Assembly (NCBI GenBank): GCA_026874595.1
Contig: CM049308.1
Coordinates: forward strand, 25,592,367-25,656,366
Length of the DNA stretch: 64,000 nucleotides
Origin: Sipunculus nudus
Taxonomy: Eukaryota; Annelida; Sipuncula; Golfingiida; Sipunculidae
Direction of reading: 5' to 3'
Shown in pieces: positions 45,515-57,800 of this stretch; position 1 is the stretch's first letter, and each line of letters opens with the position of its first letter. Both the position numbers and the translations under genes were made by a program. Under the pieces are notes generated by a model, which saw nothing but the letters and a program-made list of their open reading frames with translations, was not told where the DNA came from and did no database searches.

Positions 45515-45799
45515 CCTATGCAGAACAACAACAATTCTATGATTTTACTTAGTGATGAATTGGAATATCATCTGAATGGAGCAACAGGAAATTGGAATAA
45601 TAACCGGAAGACCCTCCTGTCTCTAGCTAGGGGCAAGTCGGAACCGCAACTTCAAATGCACAAGTGGTAAGATGATAACGACTGCCCTGAATCTGACTGG
45701 ATTTATTCAGCCATTGTACATCGTGAATCGGCTGGATCCATGGCAGAACCATGATTGGTTCATTGACCGATTCCTGGTTTGCGCCCCACCCCCTAGGTG
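45515..45799 (+). pseudogene. DUF3987-like (primase-associated) fragment
   Basis: After a plausible acceptor (ttattgcag, exon from 45515) the frame reads MILLSDELEYHLNGATGNWN and RKTLLSLARGKSEPQ, stop at 45670. A +1 shift then gives ITTALNLTGFIQPLYIVN, DPWQNHDWFIDRFLVCAPPP, stop. The order 'SDEl...kLL.L..g' then 'gfiqp..l.......dR.L.c.P' is that of DUF3987 proteins, which sit next to primases in mobile elements. That link is from memory. A broken inverted copy lies at 28720-29205. One frame break, so probably dead. Confidence 0.4.
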
Positions 45800-46253
45800 A
45801 ACCTGCGGGAAGGATTAGGTGTAGAGTGCCCTGACCATGTTCCAGACTTCCTCCGTTTCACCATCAACCTCCACATCCACTAGGAAAATACCCGTCAAAA
45901 CATCCAGGCAGACTCTAAGAATGAAAATACAACCTAGAGTGAAACAAAATCTGCAACTGTGAAATGGGGACACTCGGAATATGAAAGACCTAGTGAAACC
46001 TTGTGGCTTAGCGATGTAGTTATTATAGAAATTCTGAAATATGGTGAACCCCGCAACCCAGTAGATGAACAGAAGGCCTCGGGACTTTTGTACCATATGT
46101 TTCTCCGGAGACAAACATCCTTCTACAGAACGGATTTTATTCGTGATTGTGTGGTGTCACATCCCCAACCGCACATCATAACTTTAAAGATACAACCTTT
46201 TGCCTTAAGGTTGCAGGATCAAAGTGTGTTCGGCATGCAATTCAGCTTTACAA

Positions 46254-48042
46254 AATTGTCTGAAAATTATCAAATTCCTCATTACTGGTATTATTTAGGG
46301 TGATGGGGGATCGAATTAGACACTGCTTGAATTCAAACTATAATAATTTATAAACAGATAGTGCCTTCAAAACTATCTTGTTTTAAAATGACATCAAAAG
46401 ACATATTTCTTACATGAAATATATAATTTGCAGAATAGCTCGTTTTGTTATCCACTTTCTTCGCTTCTAAGTTGAAAGTCACTTTGCACATATATTAATC
46501 CTTTTCTGTCGGATAATAAATCAAATAAAATCTTTTATTTATCCTTGACCTATATAAGAAAATGATAATAGGTGTAAAATTGTACATTTAAAAACCAGGT
46601 TCTTGTTTCTGAATATTAGAATTTAAGATATGTTGTTCAACATATATTTTATACTTTTAATTATGTGAAGACAATGCTAAAATGTAAAAAAACATTAAAT
46701 TCATTATAGTATTCATGTGAAATAATTTTATGAAACCTGGTAACTCTGTCTTTGGAAACAGTTTTTTTTTTAGAATGGCTTTAAACTTTGACCCATGGGT
46801 CACTGTGCTCAGCTGAAGTTGACCTTGAACGTTAAAATCTAAAAATAATATCAAATGGAGATAAAATCTGAGAAGTGGTGGTAAAATAGGCCATGATTGG
46901 TCGAAGAAACTGTTGCAAATAATATTTTGTGATCTTACCATGTGTTTCCTAATTTTAAAAATGTATGCAGTTTGTGAATAAAGATCTATATTATTACCAT
47001 GATCACTGATTTGCTTTTTGATAAGCTGTTGACAGTTCAGCTGTTAACACATTTGTTCAATTAGATCCTATTTTTTTTTATCAAATCAATGTTTTCCCTA
47101 TTTTATCCAATGTATACAGTTGCCATAACTTTCCCACTCCATAGGTGGAAGGACTTGATGGTTGGCGTAACACCTCTGTATACATTTTCATTATTTTATA
47201 AGTTTTATGCACTTGCAAATAAAACTATTGTTCAAATTGCTCAGGTGCAGGGACAAAGTGATGACGGGGGGGGGGGGGGGGGATAATGAGGGGATTAACA
47301 ACTTCCATTGAATATACTTTATACAGGATATGAAATTTAATTCTACTGTGCTTACAGAAAAAAGGTTATTTATAATTATTAAATATTTAAAAACAGGTAA
47401 AAAATGGAAAGAGAAACAAATCACTTTAATTCCAATTCTATTGAAGCAGGAAAATAATGAACAAATGTTTGCACTAGATCATCTTTTTAATAACATCAAT
47501 TTTTTTTTCAAGTTTATAATTTTACTGTACATTCACCGTATTACATATATATCTGAATATCTAAGTTGATTCACAAACTGCATCAAAAGTTATAGCTTAT
47601 TCGGTCAGGTAACATCACAGTATGTACACAGATTTATTTATTTATTTTTTTATAATATATATTTCTTAAATTTGAAAAACAATAAAAATTTGAAAAAATA
47701 CACTTGATTTAGTATTCACAATTTTAAGTTGCACCTTGACTTATCCATGATTTAGCTCGCATATTATCCAAATTATGCCTACTGATGGGTTTTATTATAT
47801 TTTAATTCACTTAAATTATTTAAAAGGAGCTGCTACATTACCACAACATGGGATTAACTGGATTACTCTTTGAATTATTATTTCAAGAAAAGTTATGTAC
47901 ACTGGTGTAAACAGCTTCACAATTAAAGAAATACAGTTATTGCAATACACTTGGAGAGGGGGAGGGAGAGGTGCCATAAGAATAAATGTACACCTGTGAC
48001 AGCAGGGGTGATCGACTAGTGTTGCATCACTGATAAGGTTAC
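46254..48042 (+). repeat. Duplicated segment A, copy 1 (~1.8 kb)
   Basis: Collinear with 51258-52919 in the same orientation; matching positions near the start lie about 5,000 bp apart. It contains a left-end motif (gacccatgggtcac, 46791), a G17 run (47266-47282) and tgcaatacac..ggagggagaggtgcc near its end. The ORFs inside show no coding signal. Confidence 0.8.
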
Positions 48043-49490
48043 CTTTTTTCCCACTAATAAATTAGTACTTTGGGGATGGAGAGATAATACTTTTTGTCAG
48101 ATATGACTTTATTACTTAAAACATGTATGCATGTTCCAGTACTTGGAAGAAGAGTGATGGGTTGGACATTTAATATTACTCTCTCACAGATTTATACATA
48201 AAGATAGTTACTATTCCAAACTCACAACAAGGCCCATAGATGTGTATCAAGTGGAATTATTTTTTTTATTATAATTATACCTTACGAGTGCTTAGTATAG
48301 TTACTGTACATATTCTGTGAGAGATAATTGATTATATAATTGAAGAACTAACAAACTGTTGAATTAGTAGGAGGCACTTAACAGGTGTAATTTTCAAATT
48401 CAACAAGTTGTCAAAGAAAAATGTATGGATGTTTTTGTTTATTTTACTTTTTATGCTTGAAGTTGATCATTGGTCCAAGTATGTGTCTGGCCTTTATAAA
48501 TTCTGTAAACTGTTGTCCGCTTTTAATTATATCATATATGTACAGAGGCTACATCATAATGGCATTGTATATGTGTATGGAAGAGATGGATGAGAAATCA
48601 CCATTGCATACTAATTTTTTTATATTAAAGCACTAAGAAACATACTGCTGACAAGGCCCTAAAATGGATACTGCTTCTCAAAATCAGCTGGGTATCATTA
48701 AAAAACAAAGTGAGCTTACAATATAAATTCTAATTTAAAAAAAAAATAATTTTGAGTTTACCAGCACATGCAATGGAATATATGAATAAAAGTAATTTTT
48801 GTACTGTTTGTAAATTTTAAAGGTTAAATCATTTTTTTTAAATATGTTGTCTTATAGCATTCATTAATGTTACTGTTCCTATGTAAGGACTCAGCATTTT
48901 ATTTATTATTTTGTTAACTGTAGTCTGTAACTATATAAATATAAAATTTATGTGGCCTGGATGACATCTAAGGCATCTGATTTGGACTGAACAATATTGT
49001 AAATAATAATAATACAATAAAAAATATAATCTGTATATAGCGAAAATGCCAAGTAATGTAATAAGTAAATATACATGCATGTGTCTGTTGGTAATACCTT
49101 GTACCCAGTAAAAGTATAACTTGGACAAAAGATGTTTGGGGATGCAAATGTCGTTTGTTTACATGCCAAGGGGGGGGGGGGGACCGCTGTTATAGACCGG
49201 CTGAGTAATGCTTATCAAAGTCGTGTTGCTCCTTGCTACCAATGCAATGAATGCTGATTTTATATCTCGCAGACCATATAGGAATCGTCTTTTGTAGGTG
49301 ACATCTGTTAAAAAGCCTTTTCATCGCGAAAACATACCAAGCCACTTGTATTGTCTTACCGGGCCGCCATCTTGAAAATCACACAGCACTAGACGCCGCC
49401 ATGCGCCTAACATTCCACGGCGTAAAACTAAATGTAGATGTACAAAGTTGTTTCACCTGTTTACAAGCAATTGCAAAGATCATCATGATA
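48043..49490. other. No supported gene
   Basis: AT-rich; a G13 run at 49170-49182. Small ORFs (48408-48636, 48931-49169) have no family signal. 49330-49440 is locally GC- and CpG-richer. Confidence 0.35.
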
Positions 49491-49500
49491 CAAAACTGAC

Positions 49501-49683
49501 TTACCTGTAAGCTTGAATTTCTGAGAGTGACGGATTCTCTGCATAAAAAATAGTGATTTGCTGTTGGTCTTTCTGACACCTCATGTCACTGCTGGAGCCG
49601 CCAAGAAGATACACGTCACGCGTGACGTGTACAGTCAAACGCCGGCAGTGCACCCTCCCGTTAATAAAAGGAATTAATGACAC
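49501..49683 (-). CDS. Probable first coding exon of an unknown gene
   Basis: The minus strand has a near-perfect donor ACAG|GTAAGTCAG at 49501/49500. The open frame runs back past ATG at about 49581-49583 (MRCQKDQQQITIFYAENPSL), and a further upstream ATG is at 49681. The inner ATG seems better because the longer frame would read through the 22-bp palindrome. Downstream exons would lie at lower coordinates; the minus-strand exons at 42.2 and 40.2 kb are candidates, but the phase does not join directly. Confidence 0.4.
   Translation of the reverse strand: MSLIPFINGRVHCRRLTVHVTRDVYLLGGSSSDMRCQKDQQQITIFYAENPSLSEIQAYR
49610..49631. promoter_or_regulatory. 22-bp perfect palindrome with two CRE/UPRE cores
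   Basis: TACACGTCACGCGTGACGTG(TA), centred on ACGCGT. It contains TGACGTG in both directions, the core of CRE and of ATF6/XBP1-type sites in animals. It lies 27 bp upstream of the inner ATG of the putative minus-strand first exon, a fitting core-promoter or 5'-UTR position. Binding is inferred. Confidence 0.4.
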
Positions 49684-49955
49684 TCTCGCGGGAGAAGGGG
49701 TTTTTTATGGGAAATTCATAAAACAAAACCCTTTACAAGAGGCAACGGGTGGGGGAGGAAAGAACAACCCATTTATCTAGAAACAACCGTTTTATAAAAC
49801 CCTTTCTTCTAACAGTGTGGAGACGGTTTATCCCATTCCGTTTGCGAGTTCCATGAACACTACATCTGGAGGCCTAAAGCTGTGGCTTTTGTATTGAAAT
49901 GTCTTTTGATTTTTTTACGAACCAGCAAAATATTTTTTCATGAATGCTCATAATT

Positions 49956-50185
49956 GTATCCGCCAAAACAGAGTTTTGCGGATACTAGGTTTTCAGCTCG
50001 CCGCCGCCGCCGCGTAGGTGTCCGGAGAACTCCTCCGTAACCGCTGGGCGGAATTTTACGAAACCCGGGATCATGTTTGTGTCACATGTGAACTGCTGCG
50101 CCCCAATTTTGTTTTGACCTCTGACCTTTCCTCTGCGCTCTGCGTCCGTTTGTGCGTCTGTTTCCACACATAAACCCACATGAAT
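49956..50185 (+). mobile_element. GCGGATA-end element, 5' part
   Basis: Starts with hairpin GTATCCGCCAAAAC-aga-GTTTTGCGGATAC (49956-49985, one bulged base), then a (CCG)n stretch and a segment matching 19760-19930 (acatgtgaactg, gacctttcctctg, tccgtttgtgcgtctgtttc). Truncated after about 230 bp. Confidence 0.65.
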
Positions 50186-51257
50186 ATAGCTAACAGATGA
50201 GTACCGCAAATGTGTAAAGGGGGCCCACACCAGGGGCAAAACAAGGATTTTTTAAAAGGGCAGGGTCATACCCAGGAAGACTATATGAAAACCTAAAAAA
50301 GGGTGCGAGTGTCGCTAAATTTGGTTGTAACCCCTAAAAAAAGGTTGTGATTGCCCCAAAATGGAAGGTGGTCATGACCCCCCGGACCCACCCTCCTGGA
50401 ACCCATAATGCACAGCCATATATGCTGTCCACCATAACTCAATTAGAACAGAGGTTAATAACAGTAAAAGTCTATGAAACATACATCACAACACACACAT
50501 GTACCACACAGATTCAAAGGTCATAGAAATATTGAGCCAATGCAATGAATGACACTGTATGACGACTGAGTGTTTCTTGAACATGACAACATGAATGACG
50601 ATTTAGGCCCAAAAAAAATCAAAGGTACACTGTAAAAAGAAAAGGTTTTCTAAAGGGTAATAAAAAGGTTTTTATCGTGTCCAAATACAGAAACCCTTAA
50701 ATGTTTTTTTTTTTGAGAAAACCCATTTCCGAAAAACCTTTAATAGGTTTTTTTTAAAACCCTTTAAAGGTTTTATTTAAATTACATCAAACCAAATAAC
50801 CTTTATAGGGCCATGAAAAAAAACCCTTTTGAAAGATTTTGTTTATAGGACAAACAAGAAATCTATAGGTCATATCACGCAGTACATATTGTCTTCTAGG
50901 GTAACTGTGCATAATCTGTAAAATAAAACAAGGAAACAATAATTTGCAGAAATCCAGATCTATTTATTTGATATTAAAACTTTACATGAGTATAACATAA
51001 ACAATTGCCGCTCATGCTAATTCGACTTAAGAACAACATTCTTAGAAGTCCTACAAGATGCTGTTTTGAAATATTAAAAATCTTGCCAGACTTAACTGAA
51101 ACACAAACACCTATACAAACAATTACAATATCTTTGCACATAAGATTAATCAAAAGATAACATAAGTGATATAAAGAAATCACAACTGAGAATTACGCTT
51201 AATAGAAAGCCCATAAAATATATCAGCACTTCATGTCACAGGATATCCATTAAAAAT
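50186..51257. other. Palindrome-rich non-coding DNA
   Basis: 50620-50850 repeats short dyads such as AAAACCCTTTAAAGGTTTT and AACCTTTAATAGGTTTT, starting at acactgtaaaaagaaaaggt. It could be a MITE with unresolved ends. The rest shows nothing. Confidence 0.35.
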
Positions 51258-52919
51258 TGTCTGAAAATGTAACAAATTCCTCATTACTGGTATTATTTAG
51301 AGGGATGGGGGAAAGAATTAGACACTGCTTGAATTCAAACTATAATAATTTATAAACAGATAGTACCATCAAAACTTTCTTGTATAAAATGACATAAAAA
51401 CACATATGTCTTACATGAAATGATGTATAATTTGCAGAATAGCTCGTTTTATTATCCACTTTTTTAGCATCTTAAGTTGCAAGCCACTTTGCACATATAA
51501 TAAGCCTTTTCTGTCAGATAATAAATCAAATAAAATCTTTTATTTATCCTTGACCTATATAAGAAAATGATAATAGGTGTAAAATTGTACATTTAAAAAC
51601 CAGGTTCTTGTTTCTGAATATTAGAATTTAAGATATGTTGTTCAACATATTTCATACTTTTAATAATGTGAAGACAATGCTTAAATGTAAAAAAAAACAT
51701 ATAATTCATTATATGTTATTCATGTGAAATAATTTTATGAAACCTGGTTACTCTATCTTTGGAAACATAGTTTTTTATAATGGCTTTAAACTTTGACCCA
51801 TGGGTCACTGTGCTCAGCCGAAGTTGACCTTGAACGTTAAAATATAAATAAAAACAAATGGAGATAAAATCTGAGAAGAAGTGGTAATATAGGCCATGAT
51901 TGGTCGAAGAAACTGTTGCAAATAATATTTTTTGATCTTACCATATGTTTCCTAATTTTAAGAATGTATGCAGTTTGTGAATAAAGATCTATATTATTAC
52001 CATGACCACTGATTGGCTTTTTGATAAGCTGTTGACAGTTCAGCAGGTTAAACATTTGTTCAATTAGATTCTATTTTTTTATAAAACCAATTTGTTCTCT
52101 ATTTTATCCAATGTTTACAGTTCCCATAACATTAACACTCCATAGGTGGAAGGACTTGATGGTTGGTGTAACACCTCTGTATACATTTTCATTATTTTAT
52201 AAATGTTGTGCACTTGCAAATAAAACTATTGTCCAAAGTGCTCAGGTGCAGGGACAAAGTGATGACAAAGGGGGGGGGGGGGGGTGATGAGGGGAGTAAC
52301 AATTTCCATTGAATATACTTCTTACAGGATATAAAATTTAATGTTTGCACTAGATCTTCATCTTTTTAATAACATCAATTTTTTTTCAAGTTTATAAATT
52401 TTACTATGCATTCACCATATAACATATATATCTGAATATCTAAGTTGATTCATAATTCACAAACTGCATCAAAAGTTATAGCTTATTTGGTCAGGTAACA
52501 TCACAGTATGTACACAGATCTATTTTTATTATATATATTTCTTAAATTTGAAAAACAATAAAAATTTGAAAATAACACGATTTAGAATTCACAATTTTAA
52601 GTTGCACCTTGACTTATCCATGATTTGGCTCACATATTATCCAAATTATGCCTACTGATGGGTTTAATTATATTTTAATTCGCTAAAATTATTTAAAAGG
52701 AGATGCCACATTACCACAACACGACATCAACTAGATTACTCTTTGAATAATTATTTCAAGAAAAGTTTGTACACTGGAATGTAAACAGCTTCACAATTAA
52801 AGAAATACGGTTATTGCAATACACTAGGAGAGGGGGAGGGAGAGGTGCCATAAAAATAAATGTACACCTGTGACAGCAGGGGTGATCGACTAGCGTTGCA
52901 TCATTGATAAGGTTACCCA
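51258..52919 (+). repeat. Duplicated segment A, copy 2 (~1.7 kb)
   Basis: Direct paralogue of 46254-48042. It carries small indels, including loss of about 95 bp after 52337, and a G15 run at 52270-52284. Confidence 0.8.
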
Positions 52920-55900
52920 GGCTGGGCTGATCCATCAGAAGTGGATCTTGACAATGCAAATCATTACAAAAGAGCCTCTGTAGAAAACTTCAATAACTAG
53001 TATAATTTTTTTTTAAACTTTACTTTCAAATTTCAGGTTAAATTCTTATGTTTACCTGCTGTGAATATTAAATCAAATGTAAAAAAAATGCAATGGTCAA
53101 TCTTGGCCAAAATTTAAGGTACTAATTTTATATTTATGCCAATAACATAAAATTTAAAAAAATCAAGTCTAATTTTAGGTATACAATTAAATTTTTATTG
53201 AATAAAGACATATAACTGGAAACAAGTGACCTAGGGGTCATGACGCTCAGCTGACCAGGAAGACATTGACAAAAGTAATTTTATCATCTGAATGTCAAAT
53301 TTGAATGAAATACTTTTTCCAAACTTGACCTTTTGTATAAAATCATCCGATATTCATTGGGGTACTATGGAGCTCTGTAGCATGAAGGATATGGGTAAAA
53401 GACACCTATTTTCAAGGTTTACAAGATGACTTTTCAGGGGTCTCCCAGCATGTCAAAAAATAAAATTCTAGGTCCAGTTATTATGATTTGTGCCCTGTTA
53501 ACAAATCCAAATGTTTATTCTGGGGGTATTTCAAAGCCGCATAGGATGAAGGATATGGGTAACAGAGATGTAATTTCAGGTGCACAAGGAGACTTTTCAG
53601 GGGCCTCCCAGCATATCAAGAAAGGAGATTCTAGGTCAAGTCATTATAATTTGTGCTCTGTTAACAGATGACCAAATCTTTATTCTGGGGAGTACTTCGG
53701 AGCCCCAGAGAATGAAGGATATGGGTAACAGGGACCTTATTTTGGGTTTCCATGTAGACCTTTTATGGGCTTCCCTGGAGGTGAGGACAGAAGATTCTAG
53801 GTCCAGTCATTATGATTTGTGCCCTGTTAATATATGACCAAATCTTTATTCTGGGGGGTACTTCAGAGCCCCATGGCTCACAGAATATGGGTAACAGGGA
53901 CCTTATTTCGGGTTTCCATGTAGACCTTTTATGGGCTTCCCTGGAGGTGAGGACAGAAGATTCTAGGTCCAGTCATTATGATTTGTGCCCTGTTTACAGA
54001 TGACCAAATGTTTAAAGATCACAAAAGTAGAGAAAAAAAATCGTAAAAAAATAAAAAAAATATAGGTGGCGCCACCAATCTCCAGAAATTGATGAAACAC
54101 TCCATGATCAATATCCATGCAAAGAATCATGGTGATTAATGCATTAGTTGTTCAGATACTTGAGCTTTTGTATTAAATTTTGCATCATTCTGGGGGGTAC
54201 TTCACAACCCCATAGCTTGAAGAATATAGGTCACAGTGACCTAATTTCAGGTTTAAAAGGAGAATTTCCATAGACCTCCCAGGATTTCAAGTAAGAAGAT
54301 TCCCGGTCTAGCGGTTACAATTTGTGCCCTGTTAACAGACAGACGCCTGGATGGCCGGACGGACGACGGACAAAAGGTGATCCCTACAGCTCAGATGACT
54401 TTCAGTCAGCTGAGCTAAAAATTGAAAAAATACAGGTGGCGCCACCAGAATGCAGAAACTGATGAAACATTTCATGATCAATATCCATGCAAAGAATCAT
54501 GGTGATCAATATAATAATTGTTCAGATACTTGAACTTTTGTATCAAATTTTCCATTATTCTGGGGGGTACTTCGGAGCCCCATAGCTCAGAGGTTATGGG
54601 TAACAGAGACCTAATTTCAAGTTTTTAAGGAAACTTTTCATGGGCCATTCAGCATGTCAAGAGAGAAGATTCTAGGTCCAGTTGTTACGATTTGTGCCAT
54701 GTTAACAGATGACCGCATCTTATGAGGTCTCAAAAATAGAGAAAAAAATTCGTAAAAATAAAAAAAAATACAGGTGGCGCCACCATACTGCAGAAACTGA
54801 TGACACATTCCATGATCAATATCCATGCAAAGAATCATGGTGATCACTGCAATAGTTGTTTAGATACTTGAGCTTTTGTATCAAATTGTCCATTATTCTG
54901 AGGGATACTTCAGATGACTTACAGTCAGCTGAGCTAAATCACTTAATGGTCAATATCCATGCAAAGAATCATGATGATATCCGTATTAGTTGTTCAGATA
55001 CTTCAGCTTTTGTATCAAATTGTCCATTATTCTGAGGGATACTTCAGAGACCTATAGCTTGAAGGATATGGGTAACAGAGACCTAATTTCAAGTTTCCAC
55101 AGGCAATCTTCATGGGCCTCCTTGCATGACAAGAATGAAGTTTCTAGGTCCAGTTGTTGCAATTTGTACCCTCTTGATAGATAACATAGGTGGCGCCACC
55201 AGTCTGCAGGAACTGATGGAACATCTCATAATCAATATGTATGCCAAAAATCATGACCATCAGTGATGTAGTTATTGAGATATTGAAGTTTTTGTATGAA
55301 ATTTTTGACTACTCTGGGGGGGTACTTTGGGGCCCCATAGCTCGAAGGATATGGGTAACAGAGACCTAATTTCTGGTTTCCATGGAGACTTTTCATAGGT
55401 CTTCTAGTGTGTTGAGAATGAAGATTCTAGGTCCAGTCGTTACTATTTGTGCCATGCTAACAGATGACAGCATCCTTAAAGGTCTCAAAAATTAAGGAAA
55501 AAATCGTAAAAAATCGAACGATACAGGTGGCGCCACCAGTCTGCAGGAACAGATGACACATCTCATGATCAATAGTTATGCCACAAATCATGACCATCAT
55601 TCAAGTAGTTAATGAGATATTGAGGTTTTTGTATGAATTTTTTTACTTTTCTTGGGGGTACTTTAGGGCTCCATAGCTCGAAGAATATGGGTAACAGAGA
55701 CCTAATTTTGGTTTCCATGGAGACTTTTCATAGGTCTCTCAGATGACAGCATCCTTAAAGGTCTCAAAAATAGAGGAAAAAATCGTAAAAAATCAAACAA
55801 TACAGGTGGCGTCACAAGTCTGCAGGAACTGATGGAAAATTTCATAATCAATATGTATGCCAAAAATCATGACCATCAGTGATGTAGTTATTGAGATATT

Positions 55901-55930
55901 GAAGTTTTTGTATGAAATTTTTGACTACTC

Positions 55931-55948
55931 GGGGGGGGGGGGGGGGGG
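55931..55948. repeat. Poly-G run (18)
   Basis: Expanded from the seven-G site seen in the neighbouring unit (about 55315). Confidence 0.9.
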
Positions 55949-56109
55949 TACTTTGGGGCCCCATAGCTCGAAGGATATGGTTTACAGAGACCTAATATCT
56001 GGTTTCCAAGGATATTTTTCATGGACCTCTCAGTGTGTCAAGAATGAAGATTCTAGGTCCAGTCGTTACGATTTGTGCCATGCTAACAGATGACAGCATC
56101 CTTAAAGGT

Positions 56110-57450
56110 CTCAAAAATAGAGGAAAAATCGTAAAAAATCAAACAATAAAGGTGGCACCACCAGTCTGCAGGAAGTGATGACACATCTCATGATCAATAG
56201 TTATGCCATAAATCATGACCATCAGTCAAGTAGTTAATGAGATATTGAAGTTTTTGTATGAAATTTTTTACTTTTCTTGGGGGTACTTTGGGGCCCCATA
56301 GCTCGAAGAATATGGGTAACAGAGACCTAATTTCTGGTTTCCATGGGGACTTTCCATAGGTCTCTCAGTGTGTCAAGAATGAAGATTCTAGGTCCAGTCT
56401 TTACGATTTGTGCCTTGTTAACAGATGTTTACATTTTGAAAGGTCTCAAAAATATAGAAAAAAATTCTTAAAAAATTGAACGATATAGGTGGCGCCACCA
56501 GTCTGCAGGAAGTGATGGAACATCTCATGATCAATATGTATGACAAAAATCATGACCATCAGTCAAGTATTTAATGAGATATTGAAGTTTTTGTTTGAAA
56601 TTTTTTACTTTTCTGGGGGGTAGTTTGGGGCCCCATAGCTCGAAGAATATGGGTAACAGAGACCTAATTTCTGGTTTCCAAGGATATTTTTTATGGACCT
56701 CTCAGTGTGTCAAGAATGAAGATTCTAGGTCCAGTCGTTACGATTTGTGCCATGCTAACAGATGACAGCATCCTTAAAGGTCTCAAAAATAGAGGAAAAA
56801 TCGTAAAAAATCGAACAATAAAGGTGGCACCACCAGTCTGCAGGAAGTGATGACACATCTCATGATCAATAGTTATGCCATAAATCATGACCATCAGTCA
56901 AGTAGTTAATGAGATATTGAAGTTTTTGTATGAAATTTTTTACTTTTCTTGGGGGTACTTTGGGGCTCCATAGCTCGAAGAATATGGGTAACAGAGACCT
57001 AATTTCTGGTTTCCATGGGGACTTTCCATAGGTCTCTCAGTGTGTCAAGAATGAAGATTCTAGGTCCAGTCTTTACGATTTGTGCCTTGTTAACAGATGT
57101 TTACATTTTGAAAGGTCTCAAAAATATAGAAAAAAATTCTTAAAAAATTGAACGATATAGGTGGCGCAACCAGTCTGCAGGAAGTGATGGAACATCTCAT
57201 GATCAATATGTATGACAAAAATCATGACCATCAGTCAAGTATTTAATGAGATATTGAAGTTTTTGTTTGAAATTTTTTACTTTTCTGGGGGGTAGTTTGG
57301 GGCCCCATAGCTCGAAGAATATGGGTAACAGAGACCTAATTTCTGGTTTCCAAGGAGACTTTTCATAGGTCTCTCAGTGTGTCGAGAATGAAGATTCTAA
57401 GTCCAGTCATTACGATTTGTGCCTTGTTAACAGATGTTCACATTTTTAAA
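56110..57450 (+). repeat. 672-bp higher-order repeat, two copies
   Basis: Two successive 336-bp monomer types (one with ttcttgggggta, one with tttgtttgaaat...ctggggggtagtttgg) are repeated as a pair. 56110-56780 and 56780-57450 are almost identical, while adjacent monomers differ clearly. Confidence 0.75.
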
Positions 57451-57769
57451 GGTCTCAAAAATAGAGAAAAAAATTCGTAAAAAATCGAAAAATACAGGTG
57501 GCGCCACCAGTCTTCAGGAAATGATGGAACCTCTCATGATCAATATGTATGCCAAAAATCATGACCATCAGTCAAGTAGTTAATGAGATATTGAAGTTTT
57601 TGTATGAAATTTTGGACTTTTCTGGGGGGTACTTTGGGGCCCCATAGCTCGAAGGATATGGGTAACAGAGACCTAATTTCTGGTTTCCAAGGAGATTTTT
57701 CATGGACCTCCCAGGATGTCAAGTTAGAAGATTCCAGTTCTAGAGGTTACGATTTGTGCCTGGTTAACG

Positions 57770-57800
<31 letters not shown>

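Noticed and set aside
45815..46303. Overlapping ORFs on both strands (99 and 114 residues)
   Set aside because: They lie in the repeat shared with 28720-28930, where neither frame is kept; no family motif.
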